A stretch of DNA of 64,000 nucleotides from Burkholderiaceae bacterium (GTDB lineage: Bacteria > Pseudomonadota > Gammaproteobacteria > Burkholderiales > Burkholderiaceae_D): NCBI GenBank assembly GCA_019232795.1, contig JAFANH010000088.1:1-64000 (forward strand). The letters are read 5' to 3'. The position numbers and the translations under genes were made by a program. Positions 1 to 8,222 of this stretch are shown here, one piece after another (positions within the stretch are counted from its first letter, which is position 1; every line of letters starts with the position of its first letter). The notes below the pieces were generated by a model that was not told where the DNA came from, ran no database searches, and worked only from the letters and a program-made list of their open reading frames with translations.

Positions 1-2349
1 CCGGACAGGCTTGGCCGCTTTGCCGGCAACAGCAGTCTTGCCGGAGCCGCCCTTCTTGGCGGCCCGCGCCTGCTGTTCGGCTTCGGCGCGGCGCGCCTCG
101 TTTTTCAGGACCGTGCGGATCGCCGGTTCATTCACCAGGCGCAAATCGATCTTGCGAGCGTCGAGATCGACCCGGCTCACTTGCACCTTGACGCGATCGG
201 TCAATTGATAGCGGATGCCGGTGCGCTCACCGCGCAATTCGTGGCGCGCCTCGTCGAACTGGAAGTAATCCGCGCCCAGCTCGGTCACGTGCACCAGGCC
301 TTCGATGAACAAGGCGTCGAGCTGCACGAAGAAGCCGAAGGTGGCGACACCCGAAATGGTACCGGTAAATTCTTCGCCCAGCTTGTCGCGGATGAAATAG
401 CACTTGAGCCATGCTTCGACGTCGCGCGAAGCTTCGTCGGCGCGGCGCTCGTTGGCTGAGCAATGAATGCCGAGCGCTTCCCAGATCGCGGCATTGCCCT
501 CCGGCCTTTTCTTGCCTTCCGCCCTGTCCTGCGCCTGCTTCTTGCGCGCGGCCGGCGACAGCATGGTGTTGAGGACGCCGGTCTCGATACCCTTGGGCTC
601 GTAACGCTTGCCCTGCAAAATGGCCTTGATGGCGCGGTGGGTCAGCAAGTCGGGGTAGCGGCGAATCGGGCTGGTGAAGTGCGCATAGGCTTCGTACGAC
701 AAGCCGAAATGGCCGATGTTTTCCGGGCTGTACACAGCTTGCTGCATGGAACGCAGCAGCATGGTTTGCAGCAAGCTGGCATCGGGGCGCGTCTTGACCT
801 TGGTCATCAGCTCGGCGTAGTCGGAGGCGGTCGGTGTGTCGCCGCCGCCCAGAGTCAGGCCCACTTGTTTGAGGAAGGTGCGGACCTGGCCCAGTTTTTC
901 CTTGCTGGGCGGCGCATGCACCCGGTAGATGCCGGGGTGCTTGTGGCGTTCCAGCAAGTCGGCAGCACAGACGTTGGCGGCCAGCATGCATTCCTCGATC
1001 ACCTTGTGGGCGTCGTTGCGCGTGCGCGGCACAATCTGCTCGATCTTGCCTGCGGCGTTGCAAACGATGTAAGTTTCCGTCGTTTCGAAGTCGATGGCGC
1101 CGCGCGCGTGGCGCGCCTGCAGCAAGGCCTTGTAGACGTCGTACAGGTTCAGCAGGTGCGGCACCAGCAGCGGGCGGCGCGCCGCTTCCATGCCCTTGGT
1201 ATTCGTCAGGATGGCTGCCACTTCGGTATAAGTGAGGCGCGCCGCCGAATGAATCACCGCAGGATAGAACTGGTAAGCCTTGAGCCCGCCCTTGGCGTCG
1301 ATCACCGCATCGCACACCAGCGTGAGCCGGTCGACATCGGGATTGAGCGAACACAGTCCGTTGGAGAGTTTTTCCGGCAGCATGGGAATTACGCGGCGCG
1401 GGAAGTACACCGAGGTGCTGCGTTCGAGCGCGTCGGCGTCGAGGGCGTCATTAGGCTTGACGTAATGGCTGACGTCCGCAATCGCGACGATCAGGCGGAA
1501 ACCATTGCTGCGGCCGATCTTGACCGGTTCGCAGTAGACGGCATCGTCGAAGTCGCGCGCATCTTCGCCATCGATCGTCACCATGGGAATATCGCGCAGG
1601 TCGACGCGCTCGTCGAGATCGACTGCGCGCACTTCATTGGGCAGCTTAGCGGCCAGCTTTTTCGCCGCTTCGGAAAACTCGTGCGGTACGCCATACTTGC
1701 GTACGGCGATTTCGATTTCCATGCCGGGGTCGTCGATATCACCCAGCACTTCGACGATCTTGCCCACCGGCTGGGTATAGCGCGAGGGCTGTTCGGTCAA
1801 CTCAACGCTGACCACCTGCCCGGTCTTGGCCTTGCCCGGCGAGCCGGCCAGCAGAATATCCTGGCCGATGCGATTGTCTTCCGGCGCCACGATCCAGACG
1901 CCGTTTTCATTGAGCAGGCGGCCGATCACATGCGTATTGGCGCGCTCCACCACCTCGACAATGGCGCCCTCGGGGCGGCCGCGCCGGTCGGTGCCGATGA
2001 TGCGGGCCTGCACACGGTCGCCATGCAAGACCTTTTGCATTTCCTTTTCGGGCAAAAAGATGTCGTCGCCGCCATCGTCGGGAATCAGAAAACCGTAGCC
2101 GTCACGGTGGCTGTTGACGCGGCCTTCAATGAAATTGCCGAGATTTGCCAATTGCAGATTTCCGTTGCGGTCGAGTTTGATCTGCCCGTCACGCTCCATG
2201 GCATTGAGGCGCCGGTTCAGCCCTTCCTGCTCATCCTGTTTGACGCCCAAGGCTTTGGCGAGTGTTGCCGTGTTTTGCAGTCCGGTTGCGGTGCGCAAGA
2301 TGCCGAGGATTTCCTCGCGGCTCGGAATCGAATAGGGGTATTGGCTCAA
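1..2349 (-). CDS. rnr: Ribonuclease R, 3' end beyond the window
   Basis: A 3'-5' exoribonuclease that degrades structured RNA. The minus-strand frame is open from position 2349 to the window edge (783 codons, no stop seen), so the C-terminus is cut. In order it shows an N-terminal winged-helix part (SREEILGILR), cold-shock domains, the RNB catalytic core with its Asp cluster (GEDARDFDDAVY, then IADVSHYV), the segment HFTSPIRRYPDLLTHR, and an S1 domain (GTISGVATFGFFVQLD) before a basic Ala/Lys tail. I chose the TTG at 2349, which gives LSQYPYSIPSREEIL; a stop lies a few codons upstream and no ATG fits. RNase R is usually near 800 aa, so little is missing. The tRNA-Leu promoter lies just upstream on the other strand. 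Confidence 0.95.
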   Translation of the reverse strand, partial: MSQYPYSIPSREEILGILRTATGLQNTATLAKALGVKQDEQEGLNRRLNAMERDGQIKLDRNGNLQLANLGNFIEGRVNSHRDGYGFLIPDDGGDDIFLPEKEMQKVLHGDRVQARIIGTDRRGRPEGAIVEVVERANTHVIGRLLNENGVWIVAPEDNRIGQDILLAGSPGKAKTGQVVSVELTEQPSRYTQPVGKIVEVLGDIDDPGMEIEIAVRKYGVPHEFSEAAKKLAAKLPNEVRAVDLDERVDLRDIPMVTIDGEDARDFDDAVYCEPVKIGRSNGFRLIVAIADVSHYVKPNDALDADALERSTSVYFPRRVIPMLPEKLSNGLCSLNPDVDRLTLVCDAVIDAKGGLKAYQFYPAVIHSAARLTYTEVAAILTNTKGMEAARRPLLVPHLLNLYDVYKALLQARHARGAIDFETTETYIVCNAAGKIEQIVPRTRNDAHKVIEECMLAANVCAADLLERHKHPGIYRVHAPPSKEKLGQVRTFLKQVGLTLGGGDTPTASDYAELMTKVKTRPDASLLQTMLLRSMQQAVYSPENIGHFGLSYEAYAHFTSPIRRYPDLLTHRAIKAILQGKRYEPKGIETGVLNTMLSPAARKKQAQDRAEGKKRPEGNAAIWEALGIHCSANERRADEASRDVEAWLKCYFIRDKLGEEFTGTISGVATFGFFVQLDALFIEGLVHVTELGADYFQFDEARHELRGERTGIRYQLTDRVKVQVSRVDLDARKIDLRLVNEPAIRTVLKNEARRAEAEQQARAAKKGGSGKTAVAGKAAKPVR

Positions 2350-2472
2350 AAGTCTATTGATCGTTTGTTATTGAAATGGGCGACAAGACGCTGCGTGTGC
2401 AGGTTTGACGCATGGCGCAGTGTACCGCGCTGCAAACAATTTTACCTAATTCATCAAATTGTCGATTGCCAT

Positions 2473-2500
2473 TTGACATTACTGATTTTTGCGCTATAAT
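2473..2500 (+). promoter_or_regulatory. Consensus sigma-70 promoter for tRNA-Leu
   Basis: TTGACA (2473-2478), 16 bp, then TATAAT (2495-2500), both perfect matches. Transcription should begin near 2507, about 40 bp before the tRNA. This suits a stable-RNA gene. Confidence 0.85.
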
Positions 2501-2546
2501 TTCGGTCTTTCGCGATCTCGATCGTGAAATGCGTTGTAAGTGCAGT

Positions 2547-2631
2547 GCCCACGTGGCGGAATTGGTAGACGCGCATGGTTCAGGTCCATGTGCCGCGAGG
2601 TGTGGGGGTTCGAGTCCCTCCGTGGGCACCA
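2547..2631 (+). tRNA. tRNA-Leu(CAG)
   Basis: An 85-nt class II tRNA. The acceptor stem pairs GCCCACG with CGTGGGC, followed by discriminator A and an encoded CCA (2629-2631). The anticodon arm is CATGG-TTCAGGT-CCATG, giving anticodon CAG, which reads CTG codons. The T-arm GGTTCGAGTCC is intact, and the variable arm is the long one expected of leucine tRNAs. The 3' end is the integration target of the element that follows, and integration has left the gene complete. Confidence 0.97.
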
Positions 2632-2639
2632 GAAGTTAG
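2612..2639 (+). repeat. attL-like end (tRNA 3' end)
   Basis: The intact T-arm and acceptor end of tRNA-Leu. It shares TCCCTCCGTG and then ACCAG-n-AGTT-n-G with the right end at 5383-5407. Because the tRNA is complete here, the element presumably supplied this half of the gene. Confidence 0.65.
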
Positions 2640-2663
2640 TTTCAGACAGTATCAAATCATCTC

Positions 2664-2700
2664 AAAACCCGCATGCCGACTGGCTTTTGCGGGTTTTTTG
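2664..2700 (+). terminator. Intrinsic terminator after tRNA-Leu
   Basis: The stem AACCCGCA / TGCGGGTT (2666-2673 and 2688-2695) is followed by a T run. A similar terminator stands after attR at 5432-5466, so one of the two came with the element. Confidence 0.8.
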
Positions 2701-2731
2701 TTGTCTCACGCCATTTCAAGGACTACCATGA

Positions 2732-2807
2732 GATACCAACACTTTGATGGTATCTGCGTTGGTATTTCATCAGACGCCAAAAGCAGATACCAACACGCGA
2801 GGTATCC
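2732..2807. promoter_or_regulatory. Repeated GATACCAAC sites upstream of int
   Basis: GATACCAACAC occurs exactly at 2732-2742 and 2786-2796. The inverted form GTTGGTAT lies between them at 2758-2765, and GGTATC occurs at 2749-2754 and 2801-2806. CGTTGGTATTT at 2757-2767 recurs at the far end of the element. The arrangement suggests arm-type integrase (or excisionase) binding sites, which would also let the integrase regulate its own promoter. This is inference from the repeats. Confidence 0.5.
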
Positions 2808-2809
2808 GA

Positions 2810-4033
2810 ATGGCGCTCACCGACACCTTTATCCGGCAGGTCAAGCACAGCGGCGCGTCCGCCGGTGACAAACATACAGACGGCCAGGGGCTGTGTCTGC
2901 ACGTCACGGCCGTTGGCAAATACTGGCGGATGAATTACCGATACGCCGGAAAGCAGAAGACACTTGCCATTGGCGTTTACCCCGCTGTTACCCTTGCCAA
3001 AGCTCGCCGGCGGCGCGATGAGGCGCGCGAACTTCTGGCGGACGGCATCGACCCATCCAAGGCCAAGCGCGACGAGAAGCGGGCAAAGGCCGCAAACGCG
3101 GCCCACACCTTTGAACTCGTTTCGAGGGACTGGCTCGTCAAGACCAAGGGGAACCGTGCCGCAACCACGCAAGACCGGGTAAAGGGCTGGCTAGAAAGCA
3201 AGGTGTTCCCGTATATCGGCAAAACACCGATTGCCGAAATCGGCCCACGCGACGTTTTGGCCGTTGCGCGAAAACTTGAAGCACTCGGACACAACGAATC
3301 CGCCCACAGAGTGATGCAAATCTGCGGACAGGTCTTCCGTTTCGCGGTAGCAAGCGGCATTGTGGATCGGGACGTAACCGCCGATCTGAAAGGCGCGCTC
3401 ACATCGGTAAGCGTCACGAGCTACGCGGCGATAACCGATCCCAAACGGGCCGGGGAGCTATTGCGTGCCATCCACGGCTATAGAGGTCACCCCTACACAG
3501 CGGCGGCACTCAAGCTCTCCCCTCTCGTCTTCGTCCGCCCAGGCGAATTGCGGGCCGCTGAATGGTCTGAAATCGACTTCGATACTGCTGAATGGCGCAT
3601 TCCTGCCGAAAAAATGAAAATGAAGAACGATCATATCGTTCCCTTATCCACGCCAGCATTGGAAATCCTGAAGGATTTGCATCCGCTGACTGGGCATGGC
3701 AAGTATATTTTTCCGAGCGTGCGAGGCGAAGGGCGTTGCATGAGTGAAAACACGGTCAACGCCGCTTTGCGCATCCTGGGATACGGAGGCGACGTGATGA
3801 CGGCCCACGGCTTCCGCGCAATGGCGCGCACTATCCTTGACGAGGTGTTGGGCGAGCGTGTTGACCTCATCGAGCATCAACTAGCCCATGCGGTGAAAGA
3901 CCCCAACGGGCGCGCGTATAACCGCACGTCGCACCTTCCAGCGCGAAGGGGAATGATGCAGCGGTGGGCGGATTACCTGGACAAGTTGCGCAACGGCGCG
4001 AATGTAATCCCATTGCATGGGAAAAATGCCTAA
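2810..4033 (+). CDS. P4-type tyrosine integrase
   Basis: Site-specific recombinase, 407 aa from ATG 2810 (MALTDTFIRQVK, the usual start of this family, with GAGG upstream). An in-frame TTG at 2744 would add 22 residues inside the repeat region and is less likely. The N-terminal DUF4102 arm-binding domain (about residues 1-90) is followed by a SAM-like core-binding domain (about 100-200) and the catalytic domain. Catalytic residues seen: Arg243 (RPGELR), His333-x-x-Arg336 (HGFR), His360 and the Tyr370 nucleophile (GRAYNRTSH). All are present, so the enzyme may still be active. Its position beside the tRNA fits its role in integrating at the tRNA 3' end. Confidence 0.93.
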   Translation: MALTDTFIRQVKHSGASAGDKHTDGQGLCLHVTAVGKYWRMNYRYAGKQKTLAIGVYPAVTLAKARRRRDEARELLADGIDPSKAKRDEKRAKAANAAHTFELVSRDWLVKTKGNRAATTQDRVKGWLESKVFPYIGKTPIAEIGPRDVLAVARKLEALGHNESAHRVMQICGQVFRFAVASGIVDRDVTADLKGALTSVSVTSYAAITDPKRAGELLRAIHGYRGHPYTAAALKLSPLVFVRPGELRAAEWSEIDFDTAEWRIPAEKMKMKNDHIVPLSTPALEILKDLHPLTGHGKYIFPSVRGEGRCMSENTVNAALRILGYGGDVMTAHGFRAMARTILDEVLGERVDLIEHQLAHAVKDPNGRAYNRTSHLPARRGMMQRWADYLDKLRNGANVIPLHGKNA

Positions 4034-4120
4034 AGCTCGCAACAATTGCCGCGAATTGCGGGCGAATGGTGGAAACGTGGCACCGCTCCAGCCCGTGGTG
4101 GCATGATACGAGGGCACATT

Positions 4121-4597
4121 ATGGTCAAGCGAATGTTTTTCGATTTGGAGCAGCAGACGCCTCAGAAAAAAGTTGAGAAGCTGCCCGCTGACGTACATAA
4201 GGAAATGCAGCGCAAGGAACGGGTGTGGCGTGCAGCCCTTAAGGAGAAGCCTTGCGACGAGCTTGTGAAAATCATCATACGGCAAAGGTGGGAGATCGAG
4301 GCGCTGAGGGGCGGAGTTTCGCCGGACCTTGGGGAAGAAATAAGGAACACGGGTTTTTCCCAAGGCAGAGCGCATCAGAAGTCGAGCCAAGGCCGAGCAG
4401 GCGCGCTTGGCAAGTTGGAGCACGACCAAAAGCAAATGGATAAGAAAGACGTCCACATGCATTGGCTGGAGTGGCGGGAAGGCAGTATCGAATTCAAGAG
4501 TGCCGCCACCTTTGCCGCGAAAATGGCGGACGACTACGGCCTAAACCCCAAGACGGTTGAGAAGTGGTGCACGGCGTGGAAAAAGGACCTCAGGTAA
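4121..4597 (+). CDS. Hypothetical protein of the tRNA-Leu element
   Basis: 158 aa, function not recognised. I chose the ATG at 4121 (MVKRMFFDLEQ) because GAGGG stands 6-10 bases before it; the frame is open further upstream to 4046 but lacks a ribosome site there. The protein is charged and rich in Lys, Arg and Glu. The middle (KDELVKIII-like helix, then GGVSPDLGEEIRNTG) looks soluble. The C-terminal 40 residues (FAAKMADDYGLNPKTVEKWCTAWKKDLR region) resemble a helix-turn-helix, so it may bind DNA. It starts 87 bp after the integrase stop on the same strand. Confidence 0.6.
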   Translation: MVKRMFFDLEQQTPQKKVEKLPADVHKEMQRKERVWRAALKEKPCDELVKIIIRQRWEIEALRGGVSPDLGEEIRNTGFSQGRAHQKSSQGRAGALGKLEHDQKQMDKKDVHMHWLEWREGSIEFKSAATFAAKMADDYGLNPKTVEKWCTAWKKDLR

Positions 4598-4851
4598 GGA
4601 GTATGCGCCGTTTGCATTTCTGCAAACCACTGTGCCGGTACGGTGGCCACTGAACCTGCAGCGAGGTAGCGCAATTGCCATTGATGTTTGATAGTGGGGT
4701 ATCACTCACAGCTCGTTAGCGACAATACGTCCGCAATTCAATTTTTCCGCGAAAATGTGCCGGTACCATGGAAGGAGGTATAAGCACTTCGCCCGTCTTT
4801 TGCCCCCCTGGGGGGCGTTTTGTGGCACCTTCCGAAGGAGTTGGGTCAGTG
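4598..4851. other. Non-coding stretch inside the element
   Basis: About 250 bp with no convincing gene. TGTGCCGGTA occurs twice (around 4630 and 4756), and a run of C and G at 4803-4818 (cccccctggggggcg) could form a short hairpin between the convergent ORFs on each side. I see nothing more specific. Confidence 0.4.
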
Positions 4852-5172
4852 TCATCCCTGCCCTAGCGTTTGCGGCCGTACCCGTAAGGCTTCCCGGAGC
4901 GCTTCGTCCTTGCGCGCTTGCAACCACGAACGCGCTGCTTCGATCTTCCCCTTGCCGCGCACGCCGCGATAAAGCTGGGAAATGTAATCCTCAGACCGGC
5001 CATGCTCTCGGGCAAACTGTCGCAAGGTCCACCGCCCTTTCGGCTCTCCCGCTATGTAAAGCACAAACGATCGTTGTAGGGGCGTTAGCTGGGCCAGCGG
5101 TTCCGGCAGGGGCCGTTGCGCGGCAATTTTCGCGAGCACATTGTTCCAAGACAGTCGGGTAGTGACAGGCAT
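4852..5172 (-). CDS. Small HTH-like protein of the element
   Basis: 106 aa from ATG 5172 (MPVTTRLSWNNVLAKIAAQ); an in-frame start at 5223 is also open. The central part (TPLQRSFVLYIAGEPKGRWT then LRQFAREHGRSEDYISQLYR) reads as a helix-turn-helix. The end is basic and Ala/Arg rich. It faces the integrase and ORF 4121-4597 from the opposite strand. A regulator or excisionase-like role would suit its place, but I do not recognise the family and the function is open. Confidence 0.5.
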   Translation of the reverse strand: MPVTTRLSWNNVLAKIAAQRPLPEPLAQLTPLQRSFVLYIAGEPKGRWTLRQFAREHGRSEDYISQLYRGVRGKGKIEAARSWLQARKDEALREALRVRPQTLGQG

Positions 5173-5305
5173 GATTTTCCGTAGCACGGAGAATAGCGGC
5201 AATGTAGTGTCAAGGGCACGCAAACTCAGTATGTGGCGCTGGATGTGTAGCTAGACAAACCCCGCGCCGTTAGTGGGTTATAGCCTAACATGAAGCTTTT
5301 CGAAA

Positions 5306-5326
5306 CGTTGGTATTTTTGTTGGTAC
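5306..5326. promoter_or_regulatory. Right-end copies of the integrase-site repeat
   Basis: CGTTGGTATTT (5306-5316) is identical to 2757-2767, and a near copy TGTTGGTAC follows at 5318-5326. Finding the same 11-mer close to both ends supports arm-type recombinase sites. Confidence 0.5.
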
Positions 5327-5382
5327 ATGTTCAGCATCTAACAGAAAAACCTAATGTTCATGCGGGTTTCAGGGAATTTTGT

Positions 5383-5407
5383 GATTCCCTCCGTGACCAG
5401 TAGTTGG
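5383..5407 (+). repeat. attR-like degenerate tRNA end
   Basis: Matches the tRNA-Leu 3' end at TCCCTCCGTG, then lacks three bases of the acceptor stem and continues ACCAGTAGTTGG. It is followed, as at attL, by a CCCGCATG..GCGGG terminator. It looks like the displaced original 3' end, which has drifted since it no longer serves the tRNA. Confidence 0.6.
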
Positions 5408-5431
5408 CAACACAAAGTAGTAACACAATCA

Positions 5432-5466
5432 AAGCCCGCATGTTTTTGACATGGCGGGTTTTTTGT
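5432..5466 (+). terminator. Intrinsic terminator beside attR
   Basis: CCCGC (5435-5439) pairs with GCGGG (5454-5458) and runs into TTTTTT. It is similar to the terminator at 2664-2700 and is probably the original tRNA-Leu terminator. Confidence 0.7.
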
Positions 5467-5690
5467 TTTTCTGCGCCGGCTTTCTGCTCGGCACTCTCCT
5501 TCCCCCGCTCGGCTTGATTCAAGCCACGCATTGTCCCTTTCCGTTTCGATCAATTCGGGATGCGCATGGGACTCCCCTACACAACTTTCACTCCAACAGA
5601 CTCGAAGGCAGGCCCGCTTATTGCTATCCTGCTATACAAGCCACGTACCTGCAAGGCATGTCGTTCACCATTCGATAGGGAGCTGGCTTT

Positions 5691-7154
5691 ATGGGCAAAG
5701 AGCGCAGCATTGAGCTGGAAGATTTTCCGCAAGCGGGCATTTACGATGAACTGCTCGACGACCAGGCGCAACCGCGGCCGGTTGCGCGTGCATTGTTCGA
5801 TTACTTCGAGCACATCGGTCCGGCCGAGCTGGCTGCACGGCGCGACGCCATCGACGCCGCCATCATGGGCATGGGCATTACTTTCACGGTCTACAGCGAT
5901 GCCGGCAATATCGACCGCACCTGGCCGCTCGACATCGTGCCGCGCATTATTTCCTCCCGCGAGTGGAGCCGCGTTGAAGAAGGCCTCAAGCAGCGCCTGA
6001 CGGCGTTGAACCTGTTCATCAACGATCTTTATAACCAGCAACGCATCATCAAGGATGGTGTATTTCCGCTTGAGGTGTTGGCCGGTTCGAAGAACTTCCG
6101 TCCGCAATGCCGGGGCATGACGCCTCCCTTCGGTGCATGGGCGCACATATGCGGCACCGATTTGGTGCGCGACAAGGATGGCACCTTCTACGTGCTCGAA
6201 GATAACCTGCGTGTGCCGTCCGGTGTCTCATACATGTTAGAAAACAGGCAACTGATCAAGCGCCTGTTCCCTGAACTATTCAAGTCAAACGATATTCTGC
6301 CGGTCGACGACTATCCCGTTCGCTTGTACGACACCCTGGCTGCGCTGTCGCCGCGCCCCGGCGAGCGGCCGGAAATCGTCGTGCTGACGCCCGGCATTTA
6401 CAATTCGGCTTATTTCGAGCATAGCTACCTCGCGCAAAAAATGGGGGCAACGCTGGTCGAGGGTAGTGACCTGATTACCGGTGACGACGATTGTGTCTAC
6501 ATGAAGACGATTTCGGGCCTGAGCCGCGTCGACGTGGTGTACCGTCGGGTCGATGATGATTTTCTCGACCCCGAGGTATTCCGCAAGGATTCGGCACTCG
6601 GCGTTCCCGGCTTGATGCGGGCCTGGCGTGCCGGCAAGGTCGGCATCGCCAACGCGCCCGGAGCCGGCGTGGCCGACGACAAGGTGGTGTATACCTTCGT
6701 GCCTAAGATCATCAAATACTACCTCGGCGAAGACGCCATTTTGCCGAACGTGCCGAGCTGGCTGTGCATGTACGACGATCAGCGCGACCATGTGCTGGCC
6801 AATCTCGACAAGCTGGTGGTCAAGCCCGCCAACGAGTCCGGCGGCTACGGCATGCTGATCGGACCGCGCTCCACGCCCGAGGAACGCACGACTTTTGCGG
6901 AACTGATCCGTGCCAACCCGCGCAACTACATGGCGCAGCCGACGCTGGCGCTGTCGACCGCACCGACCTTGATCGACGACAAGCTGGCGCCGCGCCACCT
7001 CGACCTGCGTCCCTTCGTGCTGCAATCGGACAAGCTGTATGCCACTACGGGAGGATTGACGCGCGTGGCGCTGCGCAAGGGCTCGCTGGTCGTGAATTCC
7101 TCGCAAGGCGGCGGCAGCAAGGATACCTGGATCATTAACGTCGAGGAGGCGTGA
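5691..7154 (+). CDS. Circularly permuted ATP-grasp protein
   Basis: 487 aa, DUF404/DUF407 (CP_ATPgrasp) family. These enzymes are predicted to join an amino acid or peptide to a carboxylate using ATP. The family body runs from about residue 70 to 470, with recognisable segments GSKNFRPQCRGMTPP, HICGTDLVRDKDGTFYVLEDN (acidic and Asn ligands), LVVKPANESGGYGM (nucleotide-binding) and VNSSQGGGSKDTW near the end. The start is ATG 5691 with GGGAG upstream. The stop overlaps the next start by one base, so the two genes are translationally coupled. With the alpha-E, Anbu and transglutaminase genes it forms a conserved cluster of unknown substrate. Confidence 0.92.
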   Translation: MGKERSIELEDFPQAGIYDELLDDQAQPRPVARALFDYFEHIGPAELAARRDAIDAAIMGMGITFTVYSDAGNIDRTWPLDIVPRIISSREWSRVEEGLKQRLTALNLFINDLYNQQRIIKDGVFPLEVLAGSKNFRPQCRGMTPPFGAWAHICGTDLVRDKDGTFYVLEDNLRVPSGVSYMLENRQLIKRLFPELFKSNDILPVDDYPVRLYDTLAALSPRPGERPEIVVLTPGIYNSAYFEHSYLAQKMGATLVEGSDLITGDDDCVYMKTISGLSRVDVVYRRVDDDFLDPEVFRKDSALGVPGLMRAWRAGKVGIANAPGAGVADDKVVYTFVPKIIKYYLGEDAILPNVPSWLCMYDDQRDHVLANLDKLVVKPANESGGYGMLIGPRSTPEERTTFAELIRANPRNYMAQPTLALSTAPTLIDDKLAPRHLDLRPFVLQSDKLYATTGGLTRVALRKGSLVVNSSQGGGSKDTWIINVEEA

Positions 7155-8125
7155 TGCTGTCGCGCGTTGCTGAAAATCTCTACTGGATGGCGCGTTACCT
7201 GGAGCGCGCCGAAAATACCGCGCGCCTGATCAACAGCATGACGCAGGTGTTGCTCGATTTGCCCAAGAGCGCCTATTTCGGCTGGGATCTGCTGCTGCAG
7301 ATCGTCGGGCTGGACTGCGCCAACCGCGAACGCTACCCCCAGGCCGACGAAGACTCGATCATGCACCTGCTGGTGAGCGACACGCACAACCGCAGCTCCA
7401 TTCTGTCATGCGTGCACCTGGCGCGCGAGAACGCGCGCACCGTGCGCGAAGTGCTGCCTATGGAAATCTGGGAGCGCATCAATCAATTGTTTCTGTACGT
7501 CAGGGAAAGCGCGCCGCAAGCGGTGAAAAGCCGTGGACCGCGCTATGAAATGCTCAATGGCGTGATCGAAAGGCGGGAATCGATCATCGGTCTGCTGTCC
7601 GGGTCGATGAGCCGCGACGACGCCCATCATTTCATGCAGTTGGGGCGTTTCGTAGAGCGCGCCGACATGACCACGCGCATCGTCGACATTCACTTTGCCG
7701 TGCACATGCCGGACGATTCGGCACTGGCGACGCTGACACGCGAGCGCAGCTGGATCGGCACACTGACCGCCCTCTCCGCCTACCAGGCATATCGCCGCCA
7801 GGTAGGTGTGCACGTGGAAGCGGCAGCCGTCACGAATTTCATCCTGAAGGACAGGAATTTCCCGCGTTCGGTCTCCTATTGCCTGTCGGAGCTCGATCAG
7901 GCGCTGGCCTCGCTGCCGCATAACGACGAGCCGCTGTGTGCCTTGCAAGACGGCCGCAACCGTCTGGTCGGCACCGACATCGCTGCGCTCGATTGGCAGA
8001 CGATGCATCACTTCCTGGACAAGATGCAAGCCGATCTGGGAAAACTGCACTCCGCCATCGCAGCTCAATACTTCCATCTGCACCATACCAAGGCAGCAGC
8101 GGATGCGGCAGTGCACAACGACTGA
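7154..8125 (+). CDS. Alpha-E domain protein (DUF403)
   Basis: 323 aa from ATG 7154 (MLSRVAENLYWMARYLERAENTARL, the family signature). A GTG at 7151 also reads in frame but sits too close to the AGGAGG. The protein is all-helical with many conserved Arg/Glu pairs (RYLERAENTAR, RFVERADMTTRI). Alpha-E proteins always travel with circularly permuted ATP-grasp and transglutaminase genes and are thought to be partners or scaffolds in the same predicted peptide-ligase system; no reaction is established. The start overlaps the stop of the ATP-grasp gene. Confidence 0.92.
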   Translation: MLSRVAENLYWMARYLERAENTARLINSMTQVLLDLPKSAYFGWDLLLQIVGLDCANRERYPQADEDSIMHLLVSDTHNRSSILSCVHLARENARTVREVLPMEIWERINQLFLYVRESAPQAVKSRGPRYEMLNGVIERRESIIGLLSGSMSRDDAHHFMQLGRFVERADMTTRIVDIHFAVHMPDDSALATLTRERSWIGTLTALSAYQAYRRQVGVHVEAAAVTNFILKDRNFPRSVSYCLSELDQALASLPHNDEPLCALQDGRNRLVGTDIAALDWQTMHHFLDKMQADLGKLHSAIAAQYFHLHHTKAAADAAVHND

Positions 8126-8222
8126 GCGTGCAGACATTCACCTCAATGTGACGACATTGTGCCGGCATCCGGCGGATTGCCTTTACAATGGATGTCCGCA
8201 TTCAGAATAACTTTCTCAGAAT

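Larger units (their letters stand above)
2612..5407. mobile_element. Small integrative element in tRNA-Leu
   Basis: About 2.8 kb between the tRNA 3' end and a degenerate copy of that end at 5383-5407. It carries a P4-type tyrosine integrase next to the tRNA, one unrecognised plus-strand ORF and one small minus-strand HTH-like ORF. No replication, conjugation, capsid or resistance gene is visible. It may be a decayed genomic island or a minimal satellite-type element. The boundaries come from the att-like repeats and from the shared terminal repeats at 2757-2767 and 5306-5316. Confidence 0.75.
5224..5690. other. Right junction of the element and leader of the ATP-grasp gene
   Basis: 467 bp without a gene. 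It holds the second terminal repeat pair (5306-5326), the attR-like sequence (5383-5407), the displaced tRNA terminator (5432-5466) and the leader of the following operon. GGGAG at about 5678-5682 is the ribosome site for the ATG at 5691. I see no clear consensus promoter. Confidence 0.6.

Noticed and set aside
463-2499. Plus-strand open frame of 678 codons
   Set aside because: Antisense to rnr, which is read clearly on the minus strand up to the TTG at 2349.
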